Shown here piece by piece: positions 62,623 to 64,000 of a DNA stretch of 64,000 nucleotides. Made by a program: the position numbers and the translations under genes. The stretch lies in NCBI RefSeq assembly GCF_000003855.2, contig NW_003101672.1:184351-248350 (forward strand), written 5' to 3'. The notes below the pieces were generated by a model that saw nothing but the letters and a program-made list of their open reading frames with translations, was not told where the DNA came from and ran no database searches. The DNA is from Blastomyces gilchristii SLH14081. Its lineage: Eukaryota; Ascomycota; Eurotiomycetes; Onygenales; Ajellomycetaceae. Position 1 is the first letter of the stretch. Each line of letters opens with the position of its first letter.

Positions 62623-64000
62623 TTAGTCTCTTCTTTTCAGAAGTGATATGAAGTGGTAAGCACGCAGTTCTCATCAGTCAAGAGCTGCTGTCTCAGATAA
62701 TACAGAGTTTGAAGTTCAGATCAGATGATTATAGCTGACTTATTTCACAAGATATTATCAGCTGTGACTATGAGATCTCTTATTAAGAATATCTTTAATC
62801 TCTTATTCAAGTTCATTATCTTCTTCTATAATCTCTGACAGCTGTCAGTTAGAAGGCAGTTGAAAAGGAAATGAATCAGTGACAGTGTAGTGAAGCAAGC
62901 TCATATGAAAGATATCATGAATCTCTGATAATATGTTAAGACAGTAGGTATAACTCTCTAGAACTTCTATCACTTTATACTTGATATAGTAGTAATTCAG
63001 TGTATAAGATGAGTGTGTAATCTGTATATTCTTAAGATTTAATCATATCAGATCTTCTATCTTATATTGCTCAGTGAGATCTCAGTAAATATAATTGATT
63101 CAGTTCTCTTGATCTAGTACTTGTTATAAAGACTTCTACTCAGTCACAGGAATCTCAGAGCTTCATTACTATATTATCAGCAATTTGAATCAGACTGCAG
63201 AGGTTCAGTGTGAACTGTATAATCTCTAGAAGATCTAACACTTTTATGTAATAACTATATATAAGAAAGAATAGGCTTACATCTGTTGAGACAGCATCTC
63301 AGCCATTAATAGTGATCTCTGTATATAGAAGAAGATTATATCAATCATCTTATAAGTGATTAAAGAACTTATAAAGATAATTCTTTATAGTTTAAATTAT
63401 TCATTCTGATGCATCATCAGTCTCAGAGTAATAGATAGTTAATAAACAGTGTATAATCTTGAGAACTTGACAGATTCTTATTCAGAGAATGCTTATAAAT
63501 TGTCAGTCTTAATCTGATACTATAGATCTTGATAATTCATGCATCTGATAGAATAGACTCAGTAGAAAGACTTCACAAACTTATTCAGTATTTATCTTAT
63601 TACAAGATTTCAATATCACATCTTTACTCAATCAGTTAATAATGATCAGAATATTCTTACAATTCTTACTCTCAATGAGATTAATAGTGAAATGAATTAC
63701 TACATCTTATTAGATTCTATTAGAGATATTAAGTGATTTCAGCAGGGCTTTTCTACAGTTCTCTCACAAGATGATAGAAGAATAACAGTTGCAGTTTCAG
63801 ATAAAGTGTTTGATACTGTTCAATATCTCAGATCAGTAGAATTCTTGAGAGATTATTTAATACAGTTGTTCATAACTCAGATAATCAGTTATATATAAAT
63901 CATGCATCTCTTGCATTATTCAGATGTATAGAGATTCAGAATGAGAGACTCAGTGTCATTTACAGAATCATAGAGTATTATTATTATCAATTAAGCATTC
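62311..64000 (-). mobile_element. Gypsy family-1 copy F, nested in copy E, runs off the window
   Basis: LTR at 62311-62622, then internal sequence starting TTAGTCTCTTCTTTTCAGAA as in the other copies. The LTR interrupts copy E inside its gag side, about 270 bases short of where E's own right LTR would be. The second LTR lies outside the window. The 5-base left flank is ATAAC. Confidence 0.82.

Larger units (their letters stand above)
51393..64000 (-). mobile_element. Gypsy family-1 copy E, host of two nested insertions
   Basis: Left LTR 51393-51687, internal 51688-52472, interrupted by copy D, then internal 58282-62310, interrupted by copy F. Its right end lies beyond the window, so the end given is the window limit. 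RT motif YSDN at 59933-59944. When D and one ATTCT are removed the two internal parts join in register with the uninterrupted copies. Confidence 0.85.

Overview
The window looks like nuclear DNA of a filamentous ascomycete. Genes have short GT..AG introns, and the recognised products are typical of Pezizomycotina (a GPI-type aspartic protease, an ACOT9-like thioesterase, Vfa1, a Nudix hydrolase, Yvh1). The sharp split into a normal-GC gene block and a very AT-rich retrotransposon block resembles the isochore-like genomes described in Onygenales such as Ajellomycetaceae (Blastomyces and relatives). That placement is inference; no marker gene in the window proves it.

Gene block, about 1-13.9 kb: a secreted/GPI-anchored pepsin-family protease (+, 235-1978, with two compensating frameshifts), a two-hotdog acyl-CoA thioesterase (+, 3291-5550), a Vps4-associated protein Vfa1 (+, 6167-7027), a Nudix hydrolase (-, 9776-10501) and the Yvh1-type dual-specificity phosphatase (-, 12077-13695). 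They are independent housekeeping or secreted functions; I see no cluster or shared pathway. Long stretches between them (7.0-9.8 kb and 10.5-12.1 kb) hold no gene I can support.

Transition, 13.98-14.29 kb: a small normal-GC patch with repeated TGTTGGTGA motifs and a duplicated 29-bp block, perhaps relic LTR sequence. From about 14.34 kb to the end nearly everything is AT-rich, stop-ridden retroelement sequence carrying dense C-to-T/G-to-A transitions, as left by repeat-induced point mutation (RIP). In a stretch I checked base by base (17041-17580) there is no CG, CC or GG at all, while CA, TG, CT, AG and GC persist.

Element layout: (1) a complete Ty3/Gypsy element on the minus strand, 14291-22087, with 534-bp LTRs and the 5-bp target duplication GTTAT. 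(2) 22.1-23.8 kb of unclassified AT-rich sequence with a decayed tRNA-like block. (3) Two LINE 3' ends facing tail-to-tail around a Copia gag fragment (23764-25327); the right one continues as a large minus-strand Tad-like LINE to about 31 kb. (4) A small normal-GC island, 31.8-32.5 kb, with a 155-bp tandem duplication. (5) A nest of one Gypsy family (LTR starting TGTAAGAGGCCTACG and ending CCCGCCACA, minus-strand coding): copy A 32516-36522 (truncated), B 39289-45000 (complete, duplication ATAAG), G 45333-46260 (truncated), E 51393 onward, D 52473-58276 (complete, duplication ATTCT, inserted inside E) and F 62311 to the window edge (also inside E). (6) A second Gypsy family, C, in opposite orientations at 36523-39288 (+) and 46261-51392 (-).

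No new gene system was found. The most informative signals are the sequence context of the RIP-like mutation, its fading at element edges, the nested insertion chronology and the paired frameshifts in the protease.
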